From contig NZ_CP053452.2 of NCBI RefSeq assembly GCF_013128195.2, positions 2,046,001 to 2,110,000 of the forward strand: a stretch of 64,000 nucleotides of DNA, written 5' to 3'. Positions 44,672-52,865 of the stretch are shown here, one piece after another. The notes beneath the pieces are model-generated. The model was not told where the DNA came from and did not search any database. It saw nothing but the letters and a program-made list of their open reading frames with translations. Made by a program: the position numbers and the translations under genes. Each line of letters starts with the position of its first letter. Within the stretch, counting starts at the first letter, position 1. Origin of the DNA: Frigoriglobus tundricola (GTDB lineage Bacteria > Planctomycetota > Planctomycetia > Gemmatales > Gemmataceae).

Positions 44672-45361
44672 ATGGAAACCACCTACCCCTCGGTCAAAGG
44701 GCCGACGTTCGAGCGGCTCGGGCAGCCCTGCGTCGCCTTTCACAAGTACGACGGCTCCAACCTCCGGTTCCTGTGGCAGGAGGCCAAGGGCTGGTTCCGG
44801 TTCGGCACGCGCACCAAATGGCTGAAAAAGCAGACCCCGACGTTCGGCGTCGCGATGGACCTGTTTCAGGCGACGTTCGCGACCGAGCTCCTGGCCACAC
44901 TGAAGCGCCACAAGGAGTACCGCGGGGTGCGCAACCTGGTCGCGTTCTGTGAGTTCTTCGGACCGTCGAGTTTCGCCGGGCTGCACCGCGACGACGAACC
45001 GAAGGAACTGCGCCTCTTCGACATCTGGGCGCAGGGGCGCGGGTTCGTCCCGCCCAGAGAGTTCGCACAGAACTTCGGGCACCTGCCGATTGCCGAGGTG
45101 GTGTACGAGGGGCCGTTCGATCAGGCGTTCATCGCCGCCGTGCGGGCCGGGGCGTATCCGGTGGGCGAGGGCGTGGTGGCGAAGGGGACGTTCACGCGGC
45201 GGCACCAAGTCGACGTCTGGGCCGCGAAGGTGAAAACGCAGAGCTGGATGGACGAACTCGCCCGCCGGGCGGGTCAATCGGACGCGCTCCGTGGACAACT
45301 CGCCGAGAATCTGCTCGAACAAACCGTCCCGGCGCCTTCGGACGCGCCGACGCCTGGTTGA
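44672..45361 (+). CDS. RNA ligase family protein (T4 Rnl-like nucleotidyltransferase)
   Basis: 229 residues with the ordered motifs of covalent nucleotidyltransferases: motif I FHKYDGSNLRF (KxDG, nucleophilic Lys), motif Ia/III region RNLVAFCEFFGPSSFAGLHR, motif IV VGEGVVAKG and motif V DVWAAKVKT. These proteins join RNA ends through an AMP-enzyme intermediate, typically for RNA repair or as part of damage-response systems. No separate OB or kinase/phosphatase domain is present. The ATG at 44672 fits with the conserved start. The Pro-rich tail ends just before a palindromic repeat. Confidence 0.82.
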   Translation: METTYPSVKGPTFERLGQPCVAFHKYDGSNLRFLWQEAKGWFRFGTRTKWLKKQTPTFGVAMDLFQATFATELLATLKRHKEYRGVRNLVAFCEFFGPSSFAGLHRDDEPKELRLFDIWAQGRGFVPPREFAQNFGHLPIAEVVYEGPFDQAFIAAVRAGAYPVGEGVVAKGTFTRRHQVDVWAAKVKTQSWMDELARRAGQSDALRGQLAENLLEQTVPAPSDAPTPG

Positions 45362-45379
45362 ATTGTTCGTGTCTGGTGT

Positions 45380-45452
45380 TGTGTCGCGGCCCTCAACCGG
45401 CTCGAAGACTCGCCGACCCCTCCCCGCCGAGCCGGGTGAGGGCCGCGACACA
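45380..45452. repeat. Palindromic repeat, TGTGTCGCGGCCCTCA family
   Basis: The 25-base arms 45380-45404 and 45428-45452 pair with one mismatch around a 23-base loop. It lies between the convergent RNA ligase and DUF1501 genes and is related to the partial copy at 35585-35650. Confidence 0.9.
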
Positions 45453-45562
45453 GGTCGGGCCATCAGGATTTCAACAGTGCAACGTATCGACCGAACCTTG
45501 GACAAGTTCGGAGCCGGGCGGACCGGGCGCGGCTCACTCGAACGCGACCACTGCGCCCGCGC

Positions 45563-46909
45563 TCACGCGAGCACCTCGCGGATCGGGTGGCCCCACGGGC
45601 ACAGCACGAACGGCCGGGCGAGGCGGTCGCGCAGTTCCAGATCGTGCGGCACGCCGAGGCACTCGTACACGGTCGCGATCACGTCCGCGGGCGTCACCGG
45701 GTTGCGGCTCGGCTTCGCCCCGATCTTGTCGCTCGCGCCGTGAACGTACCCGCCCTTCACGCCGCCCCCGGCCATCACCAGCGAGTAACAGAAGTTCCAG
45801 TGGTCGCGGCCGGCGCCGTTCGTGTTGATTTTGGGCGTGCGGCCGAAATCGCCGACCACCACCACGAGCGTCCGCTCCAGCATCCCGCGGGCGGCGAGGT
45901 CGTCGAGCAGCGTCGAGAACGCGGCGTCCAGTTGCGGGAGCAGTTCCCCCTTGAGCTTCTGGAAGTTGTTGCCGTGCGTGTCCCAGGTCGCGTTCGCGTC
46001 CGGCGCCCACGACACGCACGCCACCCGCGTGCCGGCCTCGATCAGCCGCCGCGAGAGGAGCACGCTCTGGCCGTAAATGTTGCGGCCGTATGCGTCGCGG
46101 AGCTTCGCCGGCTCGCGGTCGATGCGGACGGCCTCGCGCATCGCGGGCGCGGTGAGCAGGTCGTAGGCCCGTGCGCGGATGCCGTCGAGGTCGTCCGCGC
46201 CGCCCCGGCGGGTCGCGGCCAGCTTCGATTCGAGCACCTTGCGGGCGTCGAAACGCGACGGGTCGATGTCCGGTCCGAGCGTGAGTTCGGGGAGCGCGAA
46301 GTCGGCGGCGTTCGGGTCACGGAGGATGATGAGCGGGTCGCGCGGCTTGCCGAGCCAGCCGCCGAAGAAGCCGGGCTGCGGCGGACCGCCCGCGCCTTCC
46401 TTCGTGATGTACGGCATGAGCACGTGCGGCGGGACGGCGGCCGTCGGCGGGCGCTGCATTCCGACGACGGAGCCGATCGCTGGGTAATCGTCGGGCCGCG
46501 CGCCGCCGCCGATCTCGCCGCGGTCGTGCCCGGTGAGGGCGCAGTACACTGCGGCGGCGTGGGCATTGTTGACGCTGTGGTGCGCCGACCGGATGACCGA
46601 GCAGCGGTGCATCTGGCCGGCGAACTTCGGGAGGTGTTCGCCGAAGTAGACGCCCGGCACGGTGGTCGGAATCGGCTTGAACTCGCCTCGCACTTCCGCT
46701 GGCGCGTCCGGTTTGGGGTCCCACATGTCGAGGTGGCTCGGCCCGCCGTTCAGGAAGATCACGATGCACGCGTCCGCACTTGCGGACGTGGTGGGGCGCG
46801 CGTCGCGGGCGCGGAGCAACTTCGGAAGGCCGAGGCCGAGGTACGACGCGGCGCCGACCTGGATCATCTGCCGGCGGGAAATGCGCGGACCGGGACAGTT
46901 GGGTTGCAT
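45563..46909 (-). CDS. DUF1501 protein
   Basis: 448 residues. A twin-Arg signal (RISRRQMIQVGAASYLGLGL) precedes CIVIFLNGGPSHLDMWDPKP, LPKFAGQMHRCSVIRSAHHS, GQSVLLSRRLIEAGTRVACV, ATWDTHGNNFQKLKGELLPQ, VVVVGDFGRTPKINTNGAGR and HWNFCYSLVMAGGGVKGG. This is the full-length version of the subtype represented in shortened form at 5.6-6.8 kb. It has no PSCyt partner nearby. The start MQPNCPGPRISRRQ puts the RR motif near residue 13. Confidence 0.92.
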   Translation of the reverse strand: MQPNCPGPRISRRQMIQVGAASYLGLGLPKLLRARDARPTTSASADACIVIFLNGGPSHLDMWDPKPDAPAEVRGEFKPIPTTVPGVYFGEHLPKFAGQMHRCSVIRSAHHSVNNAHAAAVYCALTGHDRGEIGGGARPDDYPAIGSVVGMQRPPTAAVPPHVLMPYITKEGAGGPPQPGFFGGWLGKPRDPLIILRDPNAADFALPELTLGPDIDPSRFDARKVLESKLAATRRGGADDLDGIRARAYDLLTAPAMREAVRIDREPAKLRDAYGRNIYGQSVLLSRRLIEAGTRVACVSWAPDANATWDTHGNNFQKLKGELLPQLDAAFSTLLDDLAARGMLERTLVVVVGDFGRTPKINTNGAGRDHWNFCYSLVMAGGGVKGGYVHGASDKIGAKPSRNPVTPADVIATVYECLGVPHDLELRDRLARPFVLCPWGHPIREVLA

Positions 46910-46991
46910 GAGAGGGCTACCGGCGGGAGGAGATTGTTCAGGCGGGAAAAAGAATTGTGCGGTACCGCGGCGCGAAACGCAAGCGCGAGAT

Positions 46992-47110
46992 TCAGCGCCA
47001 GAACAGCCACCACTGCTTCGGTGGCGCAAGTGTGATGCGTCCGCGGTTGAAATCGAGCGTCAGAACGAGACCGCGGAAGAAGTCGAGGTCGAAATCGCGC
47101 CGGTGTACCA
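46992..47110 (-). pseudogene. Remnant of a retropepsin-like protease C-terminus
   Basis: The frame ending at TGA 46992-46994 reads DFDLDFFRGLVLTLDFNRGR, then ITLAPPKQWWLFWR. The G.DFLRG..LTLDF..G.I.L pattern is the characteristic end of small retroviral-type aspartyl proteases. It joins, in a different frame, the preceding small gene just after its YTG motif. The catalytic DTG part of the protease is absent. Confidence 0.55.
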
Positions 47111-47302
47111 CGACGCCAGATGCTTGACGTCCGGGTCATCCCATCCGTCCAGGAGACGATAAAACTCCGCACGATCCGTCGCGTGTAAGATGACGTGCCC
47201 GCCGGTCCCCCCCTGGCGTGACCGGGTCGGGTTGCCAAGGAGGACCAACGTGTTCGGGTACTTGGCGTTGATCTCGGCGATCGTCAGGTACGGTCCGTAC
47301 AT
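47060..47302 (-). CDS. Small protein of the protease-linked YPN..LL family (3' end rearranged)
   Basis: 80 residues beginning MYGPYLTIAEINAKYPNTLV, then LLGNPTRSR, GGHVILHATDRAEFYR and a YTG near the end. This pattern matches small proteins commonly encoded just before a retropepsin-like protease in planctomycetes and cyanobacteria. After YTGAI the frame continues as Ser/Thr noise (STSTSSAVSF), where the DNA instead encodes the protease C-terminus in another frame. The gene has probably lost its own last few codons to a deletion. Function is unknown. Confidence 0.6.
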   Translation of the reverse strand: MYGPYLTIAEINAKYPNTLVLLGNPTRSRQGGTGGHVILHATDRAEFYRLLDGWDDPDVKHLASWYTGAISTSTSSAVSF

Positions 47303-47356
47303 GATGCACCTCCGTGCTCATTCTCCCACAGGCGAGAGACGAGGCCAAGCCGCCCG

Positions 47357-47950
47357 TTACGAGATCTGCACTTCGGCCGGTTGGAGGACGAACTCGTCGG
47401 CGCCGGCGGGCGGGGTCGCGAGCTTCAACTCCTTCACGCGCCAGCCCGGGTGCTGGATCGTCCCCGAGAACGGCGGTTCGCCCGTCACGTTGCCCACCAC
47501 GCGGACCGCCGACGGGTCGAAACCCTTCTGCACGGTCACCTTGTCGTCCTCCTTGCCCGGCAGCACCTGTTCGATCACCGCGTGCTGCTTGAGCGCCGCT
47601 TGCGCCTTCTTGTGGATCTCGCGGACCGCCTGGCCGATCTGTTCGTCACTGGCGCCCTGAATGTCTTCGAGCAGGAAGTCCACCAGCCGCGACTCGGCCT
47701 GGAGCAGTGCGAGCATCCGCAGCGGCGCGCCGCTCGGCTTCACCGGCTTGGGCGGCTCGGGCTTCTTCACTTCGGCGCCGCCAAGAAAGGCTTGTAACTT
47801 CGCCGCGAACGCCGGGTCCTGGTTCGCCCGGCCGGCGATCGTGAAACCGGCAATGGCTTTGCCCAGCCCCCCGGCCCGTGCCATGGCCAGACCGATCATC
47901 ATAAGAATGCCCACAGGGATGCCGATCGCCAACCCGATAATGATGTCCAT
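47357..47950 (-). CDS. DUF2760-domain protein
   Basis: 197 residues. An N-terminal membrane helix (MDIIIGLAIGIPVGILMMIG) is followed by the DUF2760 region: ALLQAESRLVDFLLEDIQGA, SDEQIGQAVREIHKKAQAAL, and FDPSAVRVVGNVTGEPPFSG with GTIQHPGWRVKELKLATPP. The role of this family is not established; in other bacteria it is sometimes found beside DnaK-like genes, which are not present here. The ATG at 47950 is chosen because the upstream extension comes from a palindromic repeat. Confidence 0.85.
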   Translation of the reverse strand: MDIIIGLAIGIPVGILMMIGLAMARAGGLGKAIAGFTIAGRANQDPAFAAKLQAFLGGAEVKKPEPPKPVKPSGAPLRMLALLQAESRLVDFLLEDIQGASDEQIGQAVREIHKKAQAALKQHAVIEQVLPGKEDDKVTVQKGFDPSAVRVVGNVTGEPPFSGTIQHPGWRVKELKLATPPAGADEFVLQPAEVQIS

Positions 47951-47975
47951 GCGGTAGCTCCTGGTGAAAGCGCGA

Positions 47976-48074
47976 GGAAGAAGCCCCCTCCCCAACCCCT
48001 CCCCCAAGGGGAGAGGGGCTAAAGCATTGCGGGTTTAGCCCTCTCCCCTTGGGAGAGGGGTTGGGGCTTCTTCC
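47976..48074. repeat. Palindromic repeat, GGAAGAAGCCCC family
   Basis: Arms of about 41-48 bases (47976-48023 and 48034-48074) pair with a few one-base gaps; the ends ggaagaagcccc and ggggcttcttcc and the centre ctaaa/tttag are perfect. It lies 25 bases upstream of the DUF2760 start, probably in its leader, and resembles the outer arms of the in-frame GEQDLRNS family. Confidence 0.88.
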
Positions 48075-48253
48075 CTGAATTGCGGCTGTTATACGGACGG
48101 ATAACCTGGGGGAACCGCACGGATCGCACGAGTTACTGAACCGCAGGGGGAATGCGCCGCCCGCGCCGCACTGGCGGATAGTGCCGGTGGCCCTAAAATG
48201 TCTGGATGGGTTTGTCGTGCCGGAAGCGCTTCCGGCGACGCAAGGGCTTGTTA

Positions 48254-49087
48254 ATGCGGGACGTGCGCGGGCGGGTCGTGCTGATTACCGGGGCTTCACG
48301 GGGCATCGGCCGCCGCGTGGCGGACAGGCTCGCCAAGCGCGGCGCAATCCTGGCCCTCACGGCGCGCTCGGGTGCTGACCTCACGAAGCTGGTCAGCGAG
48401 TTGAACGCTGCCGGGACGCAGGCAGAAGCGTTCCCCGGCGACATCACGGTGCCCGCGGACCGCGCGCGGATCGTTTCAGCGACCGTTACCCGGTTCGGCC
48501 GGCTCGACGTGCTGATCAACTGTGCCGGCGTGTGCAGCTTCGGCGAGTTCGGCACGTCCTCCGAGGAGATCGTGCGCAAGGTGTTGGAGGTGAACTTCTT
48601 TGCTCCGGCGGAGCTGATCCGCACGGCCGCGCCGCACCTCACCCGGAGTTACGAGACCGCCGCCGGCTGGCGCCCGGCCGTCGTGAACGTCGCGAGCATT
48701 TGCGGCCGGTGGGGCATCCCGTCGATGTCCGAACACTGCGCGAGCAAGCACGCGCTCGTCGGGCTGACGGAAGCCCTGCGGGCGGAGTTCGTGCGGTTCG
48801 GTATCGACGTGTTGCTCGTCCTACCCGGGCTGGTGCGGAGCGACAATTTGCAGAAACATCTGCTCCGGAACGACGGGAAGATCCATCTGAACTTCGAAGG
48901 CGCTCAGCCGTCGGACGAGGTCGCGGACGCGGTGGTGCGGAGTTTGCTGAAAAACCGCACGGAAGCCGCGATCGGGTTCGCCTCGTGGTGGGTGTGGTTC
49001 GGCAAGCGAATGTTCCCCCGCGGCGTGCGGTTCTTCATGCAGCGGAAGGTGTGGAAGTTCGCGAGGCGGGAGAAAGCCGGCGGATGA
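48254..49087 (+). CDS. Short-chain dehydrogenase/reductase with altered catalytic Tyr
   Basis: 277 residues. The nucleotide-binding motif VVLITGASRGIGRRVADRL, NCAG in DVLINCAGVCSFGEF, the catalytic Ser in VVNVASICGRWG and the Lys in EHCASKHALVGLTEAL are present. The residue at the YxxxK Tyr position is His (HCASK), which is unusual and may change or abolish normal activity. The C-terminal 60 residues (AIGFASWWVWFGKRMFPRGV) are hydrophobic, as in membrane-associated SDRs. The ATG at 48254 puts the Rossmann motif at residue 10. The stop overlaps the HicB-like start (ATGA). Confidence 0.87.
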   Translation: MRDVRGRVVLITGASRGIGRRVADRLAKRGAILALTARSGADLTKLVSELNAAGTQAEAFPGDITVPADRARIVSATVTRFGRLDVLINCAGVCSFGEFGTSSEEIVRKVLEVNFFAPAELIRTAAPHLTRSYETAAGWRPAVVNVASICGRWGIPSMSEHCASKHALVGLTEALRAEFVRFGIDVLLVLPGLVRSDNLQKHLLRNDGKIHLNFEGAQPSDEVADAVVRSLLKNRTEAAIGFASWWVWFGKRMFPRGVRFFMQRKVWKFARREKAGG

Positions 49088-49302
49088 GCAATGACTACCG
49101 CTACGAAGTGATTCTGTACTGGAGCCGGCGCGATGACGCGTACATCGCGATCGTGCCGGAGTTGGCCGGCTGTGCGGTCGACGGTCCGACCCGACAGGAG
49201 GCATTGTCCGCGGTGGAGGTGGTGATCGCCGAGTGGATCGAGACGGCGAAAGAGTTGGGCCGACCGATCCCCGAACCGCGCGGCCGGCTGATGTACGCGT
49301 GA
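49084..49302 (+). CDS. HicB-like antitoxin-family protein
   Basis: 72 residues with the HicB N-terminal fold: YRYEVILYWSRRDDAYIAIV, PELAGCAVDGPTRQEALSAV and VVIAEWIETAKELGRPIPEP. HicB proteins normally neutralise the mRNA-interferase HicA, but no HicA-sized gene adjoins it and no C-terminal DNA-binding domain is present. It overlaps the SDR stop codon by four bases, so it is translated from the same mRNA. Confidence 0.8.
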   Translation: MSNDYRYEVILYWSRRDDAYIAIVPELAGCAVDGPTRQEALSAVEVVIAEWIETAKELGRPIPEPRGRLMYA

Positions 49303-49323
49303 CAGCGCCTGCGGAGGGCGAAG

Positions 49324-49560
49324 GTGGCACGACAATTGTCACGAGAGGAAATGGTGAGGCTTGTCTGCCGCATCTGTGAGGCTAGGGGCACAGAGGAGGA
49401 GGCTGAGGCCAATGTGGAATTGTTTCTTGCCAACTGCAATCACGAGTCCGGGTCTGATTTGATCTTCTGGCCGTTTTTGGTGCCCGACTACTCTCCGGGT
49501 TACGAGCCGACGGTTGGGGAAATAGTCGATCTGGCGATGTACGGCTCTGCGGGCAATTGA
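49324..49560 (+). CDS. Colicin E/pyocin immunity-like protein
   Basis: 78 residues. The motif HESGSDLIFWP and the preceding helical EEMVRLVCRICEARGTEEEA match the E-type colicin immunity family, whose DNase-binding signature is close to HPSGSDLIYYP. The C-terminal PTVGEIVDLA also fits. It has no toxin gene beside it. Start is GTG at 49324, 21 bases after the HicB-like stop, with an AAGG-type site. It may be a remnant or protective orphan immunity gene. Confidence 0.72.
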   Translation: MARQLSREEMVRLVCRICEARGTEEEAEANVELFLANCNHESGSDLIFWPFLVPDYSPGYEPTVGEIVDLAMYGSAGN

Positions 49561-49585
49561 ACGCGAAGTCACCGAGGACGAGTTG

Positions 49586-51580
49586 ATGTGCGGGATCGCG
49601 GGGATGTTCGACCTGAGCGGCCAGCGACACGCGCCCGCGGGCGTCGTGGAGATGATGGCCCGGGCCATCTACCACCGCGGCCCGGACGAGGACGGGTACC
49701 TCGAGCGCCCCGGCCTGCACCTCGCCAACCGGCGCCTGTCCATCGTCGGCCTCGCGGACGGCCAGCAGCCCATCGCGAACGAGGACCGGACCGTCTGGAC
49801 CGTCTTCAACGGCGAGTTCTTCGATTACAAGGAGAAGCGGGAGACCCTCGAAAAGAAGGGGCACGTTTTCCGCACGCACACCGACACCGAACTCGTCCCG
49901 CACTCGTGGGAAGATTACGGCGTCGAAATGCTCCAGCACCTCAAGGGGCAGTACGCGATCTGCGTGTGGGACAGCCGCACCAACGAGGTGCTGCTCGCCC
50001 GCGACCGCTCCGGCATCTGCCCGCTGTTCTACACCGTCGTGAAGCACGACGGCACCGACTGGCTCCTGTTCGCCTCCGAGATGAAGGCGCTCTTCGCCTC
50101 CGGCCTCGTTCCGCGCAAGGCGGACCTGCAGGGGCTGAACCACATCTTCACCTTCATGGCGATGCCGGGGCCGACGACCGTCTTCGAGGGCATCAAGAGC
50201 ATCGCGCCCGGCCGCTACCTGCACTTCCAACTCGGTGCGACCACGCCGGAACGGGCCACCGCGCAGAAAACGTACTGGCAGATCACCTACCCCGATTGGG
50301 GGCACGAGGACTACGGCGGCGACGAAAAGAAGATCGTGGACGGCTTCGAGGAGGTGCTCTACACCGCGGTCGAGCGCCGCGTGTGGGCCGACGTGCCGGT
50401 CGTGTCGTACCTCAGCGGCGGCGTCGATTCGAGCCTCGTCGTCGCCATGGCGAACAAGGTGATGGGGCGGCCGATCCCGACGTTCACCATCTCCGTCAAC
50501 GCGAAGGGGCTGAACGAGAAGTCCGAGGCCCTGAGCGTCGCGGAACAACTCGGCTGCAAACCGGTCGTGGTCGACTGCGGGCACGACGAACTGCGCACCG
50601 GGTACCCGGAACTGATCGCCGCGGCCGAGTTTCCCGTAATTGACACATCGTGTGTCGGTTTGTTACAACTGGCCCGCTCGGTCCACAAGAACGGGTACAA
50701 GGTGGCCCTTACGGGCGAGGGCGCGGACGAGTGGCTGGCCGGCTACTCGTGGTTCAAGATCCGCAAACTCGTGGGCTGGATGGACCGCATCCCGGGCGTG
50801 CCGCTCGGGTTCGGCGTGCGGTACTTCTTCCAGTTCCTCAACGGGCAGCCGCGGTTCCCGTACTCCGCGTACCGGAAGACGCTCGCGCAACTGGGCGGGT
50901 CGAACGGCTGGTTCGACGTGTACGGCATCCTGAGCACCAACAAGCTCCGGTTCTTCACCGGCGCGGTGCGGGACGCCGTGCTGGCCCGGACGCCGCTCGA
51001 CGACATCGATATTTCACCGGACCTGAACCGCTGGCACCCGTTCAACCGGCAAATGTACTTTGGTGGGCGGGTGATGCTCCCCGGCCACCTGCTGGCGAGC
51101 AAGGGCGACCGCATCGCGATGCACTCGTCCGTCGAAACCCGGTACGCGTTCCTCGACGAGGACGTGATCGCGTACATGGCGAAGGTCCACCCGCGGTGGA
51201 AGCTGCGCGGGGTGCTGAACGACAAGTACATCGAGCGCAAGGTCGCCGAGCGGTGGCTGCCGAAGAACGTGGCCTGGCGCCGGAAGAAGATGTTCCGCGC
51301 CCCGATGGACAGTTGGGCGGCGCTGGGCCGCGGCGCGACCCGCGGCGCCGGCGAGACCTGGATCGAACAGGTGCTTTCGCCCGAATCGGTCCGGAAGGCC
51401 GGGTACTTCGACCCCGATGCGGTCGATAATGCCCGGCAGAAGCTCGCCCGGCCGGGCGGCGGCGTGTCCCGCACGAGCCTCGAGATGGGCCTGACCGGGG
51501 TACTCGCCACGCAGTTGTGGCACCACCTGTACCTCTCGGGTGACCTCTGCTCTCTGGAGTCGAAAGTCGGAAAGTCGTAA
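49586..51580 (+). CDS. asnB: Asparagine synthase (glutamine-hydrolysing) family
   Basis: 664 residues. The N-terminal glutaminase domain has Cys at position 2 (MCGIAGMFDLSGQ) with IYHRGPDEDGY, NRRLSIVGLADGQQP and FNGEFFDY. The synthetase domain has the ATP-pyrophosphatase loop VVSYLSGGVDSSLVVAMANK and ALTGEGADEWLAGYSWFKI. In asparagine synthesis or in amidation of a secondary metabolite it transfers ammonia to a carboxylate. The ATG at 49586 follows a TTG, and Cys2 requires the ATG. The last codons (ESKVGKS) and the stop come from a repeat arm. It begins a same-strand run with an ABC exporter and isoprenoid genes. Confidence 0.92.
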   Translation: MCGIAGMFDLSGQRHAPAGVVEMMARAIYHRGPDEDGYLERPGLHLANRRLSIVGLADGQQPIANEDRTVWTVFNGEFFDYKEKRETLEKKGHVFRTHTDTELVPHSWEDYGVEMLQHLKGQYAICVWDSRTNEVLLARDRSGICPLFYTVVKHDGTDWLLFASEMKALFASGLVPRKADLQGLNHIFTFMAMPGPTTVFEGIKSIAPGRYLHFQLGATTPERATAQKTYWQITYPDWGHEDYGGDEKKIVDGFEEVLYTAVERRVWADVPVVSYLSGGVDSSLVVAMANKVMGRPIPTFTISVNAKGLNEKSEALSVAEQLGCKPVVVDCGHDELRTGYPELIAAAEFPVIDTSCVGLLQLARSVHKNGYKVALTGEGADEWLAGYSWFKIRKLVGWMDRIPGVPLGFGVRYFFQFLNGQPRFPYSAYRKTLAQLGGSNGWFDVYGILSTNKLRFFTGAVRDAVLARTPLDDIDISPDLNRWHPFNRQMYFGGRVMLPGHLLASKGDRIAMHSSVETRYAFLDEDVIAYMAKVHPRWKLRGVLNDKYIERKVAERWLPKNVAWRRKKMFRAPMDSWAALGRGATRGAGETWIEQVLSPESVRKAGYFDPDAVDNARQKLARPGGGVSRTSLEMGLTGVLATQLWHHLYLSGDLCSLESKVGKS

Positions 51581-51645
51581 AGTCCCCACGGGACCGCCGA
51601 CGGCTCGACGACTTTCGACCTTTCGACCTTACGAGTTTTGACTTC
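51557..51645. repeat. Diverged AAAGTCGTA palindromic repeat
   Basis: gagtcgaaagtcggaaagtc near 51557-51577 and gactttcgacctttcgacct near 51610-51629 are imperfect inverted copies sharing words with the perfect palindrome at 19618-19700. It spans the asnB stop codon and the 70-base gap before the ABC permease gene. Confidence 0.75.
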
Positions 51646-51649
51646 GACT

Positions 51650-52777
51650 ATGTCCTACGCGCTGCAAACTCTCTGGCACGAACGCTCCCGATACGCCTCC
51701 GGCGTGTTGGCGGTGACGTTTTCGGCCGTCCTGATTGCGTTGCAGTGCGGACTGCTCCTGGGCCTGTTCAAGATCACCTCCATCCCGATCGACAACACGC
51801 GAGCGGACGTGTGGGTCGGGTCCACCGCCGTGTCCGCCGTGGACCTGGGTAAGCCGATCCCGACCTCGTACCTGACCCGCGTGGCGGGGATGCCCGGGGT
51901 GACGAGCGTCGAGCCGTACATCGGCAACTTCGCCAACTTCACGAAGCCGGTCGGCGGCACGGAGATGTGCTTCGTCCTGGGCAGCCGCACCGACCCCGAC
52001 TCGGCCGGGGCCGCGGGCGTCCTCACGCACGAGCAGCTCGACCTGCTCACCATGCCCGACAGCATCATCGTGGACGTGTCGGAGCTGGAGCGCCTCGGTT
52101 TGGACCAACCGGGCGGCAAGCCGAAGATCAACGGCAAGGAAGTGAAACTGGTGGGCACCGTGCGCGGGCTCCGGAGCATCGCCGCCCCGTGGATCTTCTG
52201 TTCCCTCCACACCGCCCGGCACCTGGTCGGCCCGCTCCTGCCCGCGGACCACGTCACCTATTTCCTCGCCCGGACCGACACGCCGGAGCGGGCCACGCAG
52301 ATCGCGGCCGAGTTGCGGGCGCAGTACGGGTCGGACATGGGGGCGTACACGAACACGGAGTTCTCGTACAAGAGCCGCAAGTACTGGCTGTTCCGCACCA
52401 AGGCCGGTATCGCCATCGGGTACGCGGCGCTGCTCGGGCTGCTCGTGGGGTCGGTCATCACCGCGCAGACGCTGTACTCCGCCACCACCGCCAGCGCCCG
52501 CGAGTTCGCCATCCTGCTGGCGCTCGGCATCCCGCGGTGGCGGATCTCGGTCATGGTCATGGCCCAGTCGTTCTGGGTGGGCCTCGCGGGTGTCGTGCTG
52601 GCGTGCCCGACGTGCCTCGTGCTCCAGCAGGCGGCCAGGCAGGTCGGCGCGGAGGTGGACCTGCGGTGGCAGGTTATGGTGGGCACCGTCGTCGTCACCA
52701 TCGGCATGGCGCTGGTCTCCGGCGTCGCCGCGCTGCGGAGCGTCCGCCAGATCGAACCGATGTCGCTCCTTCGATAA
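51650..52777 (+). CDS. ABC transporter permease, DevC/FtsX-like
   Basis: 375 residues with four predicted membrane helices: one near the N-terminus (VLAVTFSAVLIALQCGLLLG) and three at the C-terminus (GYAALLGLLVGSVITAQTLY, FWVGLAGVVLACPTCLVLQQ, MVGTVVVTIGMALVSGVAAL), around a large periplasmic MacB-like domain. This arrangement and the EFAILLALGIPRWRIS loop are typical of DevC/FtsX permeases. It is followed by its ATPase and membrane-fusion genes. The ATG at 51650 is used; a TTG four codons earlier is possible. Confidence 0.9.
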   Translation: MSYALQTLWHERSRYASGVLAVTFSAVLIALQCGLLLGLFKITSIPIDNTRADVWVGSTAVSAVDLGKPIPTSYLTRVAGMPGVTSVEPYIGNFANFTKPVGGTEMCFVLGSRTDPDSAGAAGVLTHEQLDLLTMPDSIIVDVSELERLGLDQPGGKPKINGKEVKLVGTVRGLRSIAAPWIFCSLHTARHLVGPLLPADHVTYFLARTDTPERATQIAAELRAQYGSDMGAYTNTEFSYKSRKYWLFRTKAGIAIGYAALLGLLVGSVITAQTLYSATTASAREFAILLALGIPRWRISVMVMAQSFWVGLAGVVLACPTCLVLQQAARQVGAEVDLRWQVMVGTVVVTIGMALVSGVAALRSVRQIEPMSLLR

Positions 52778-52865
52778 CGCGGAACGAGGACGTGAAAACG
52801 CCGCGTGGTTGCGTCTGGGCTTCTTGACTTTGGTTCCGGGTTCCGCAGTCCGCGCTGGTGACCTT

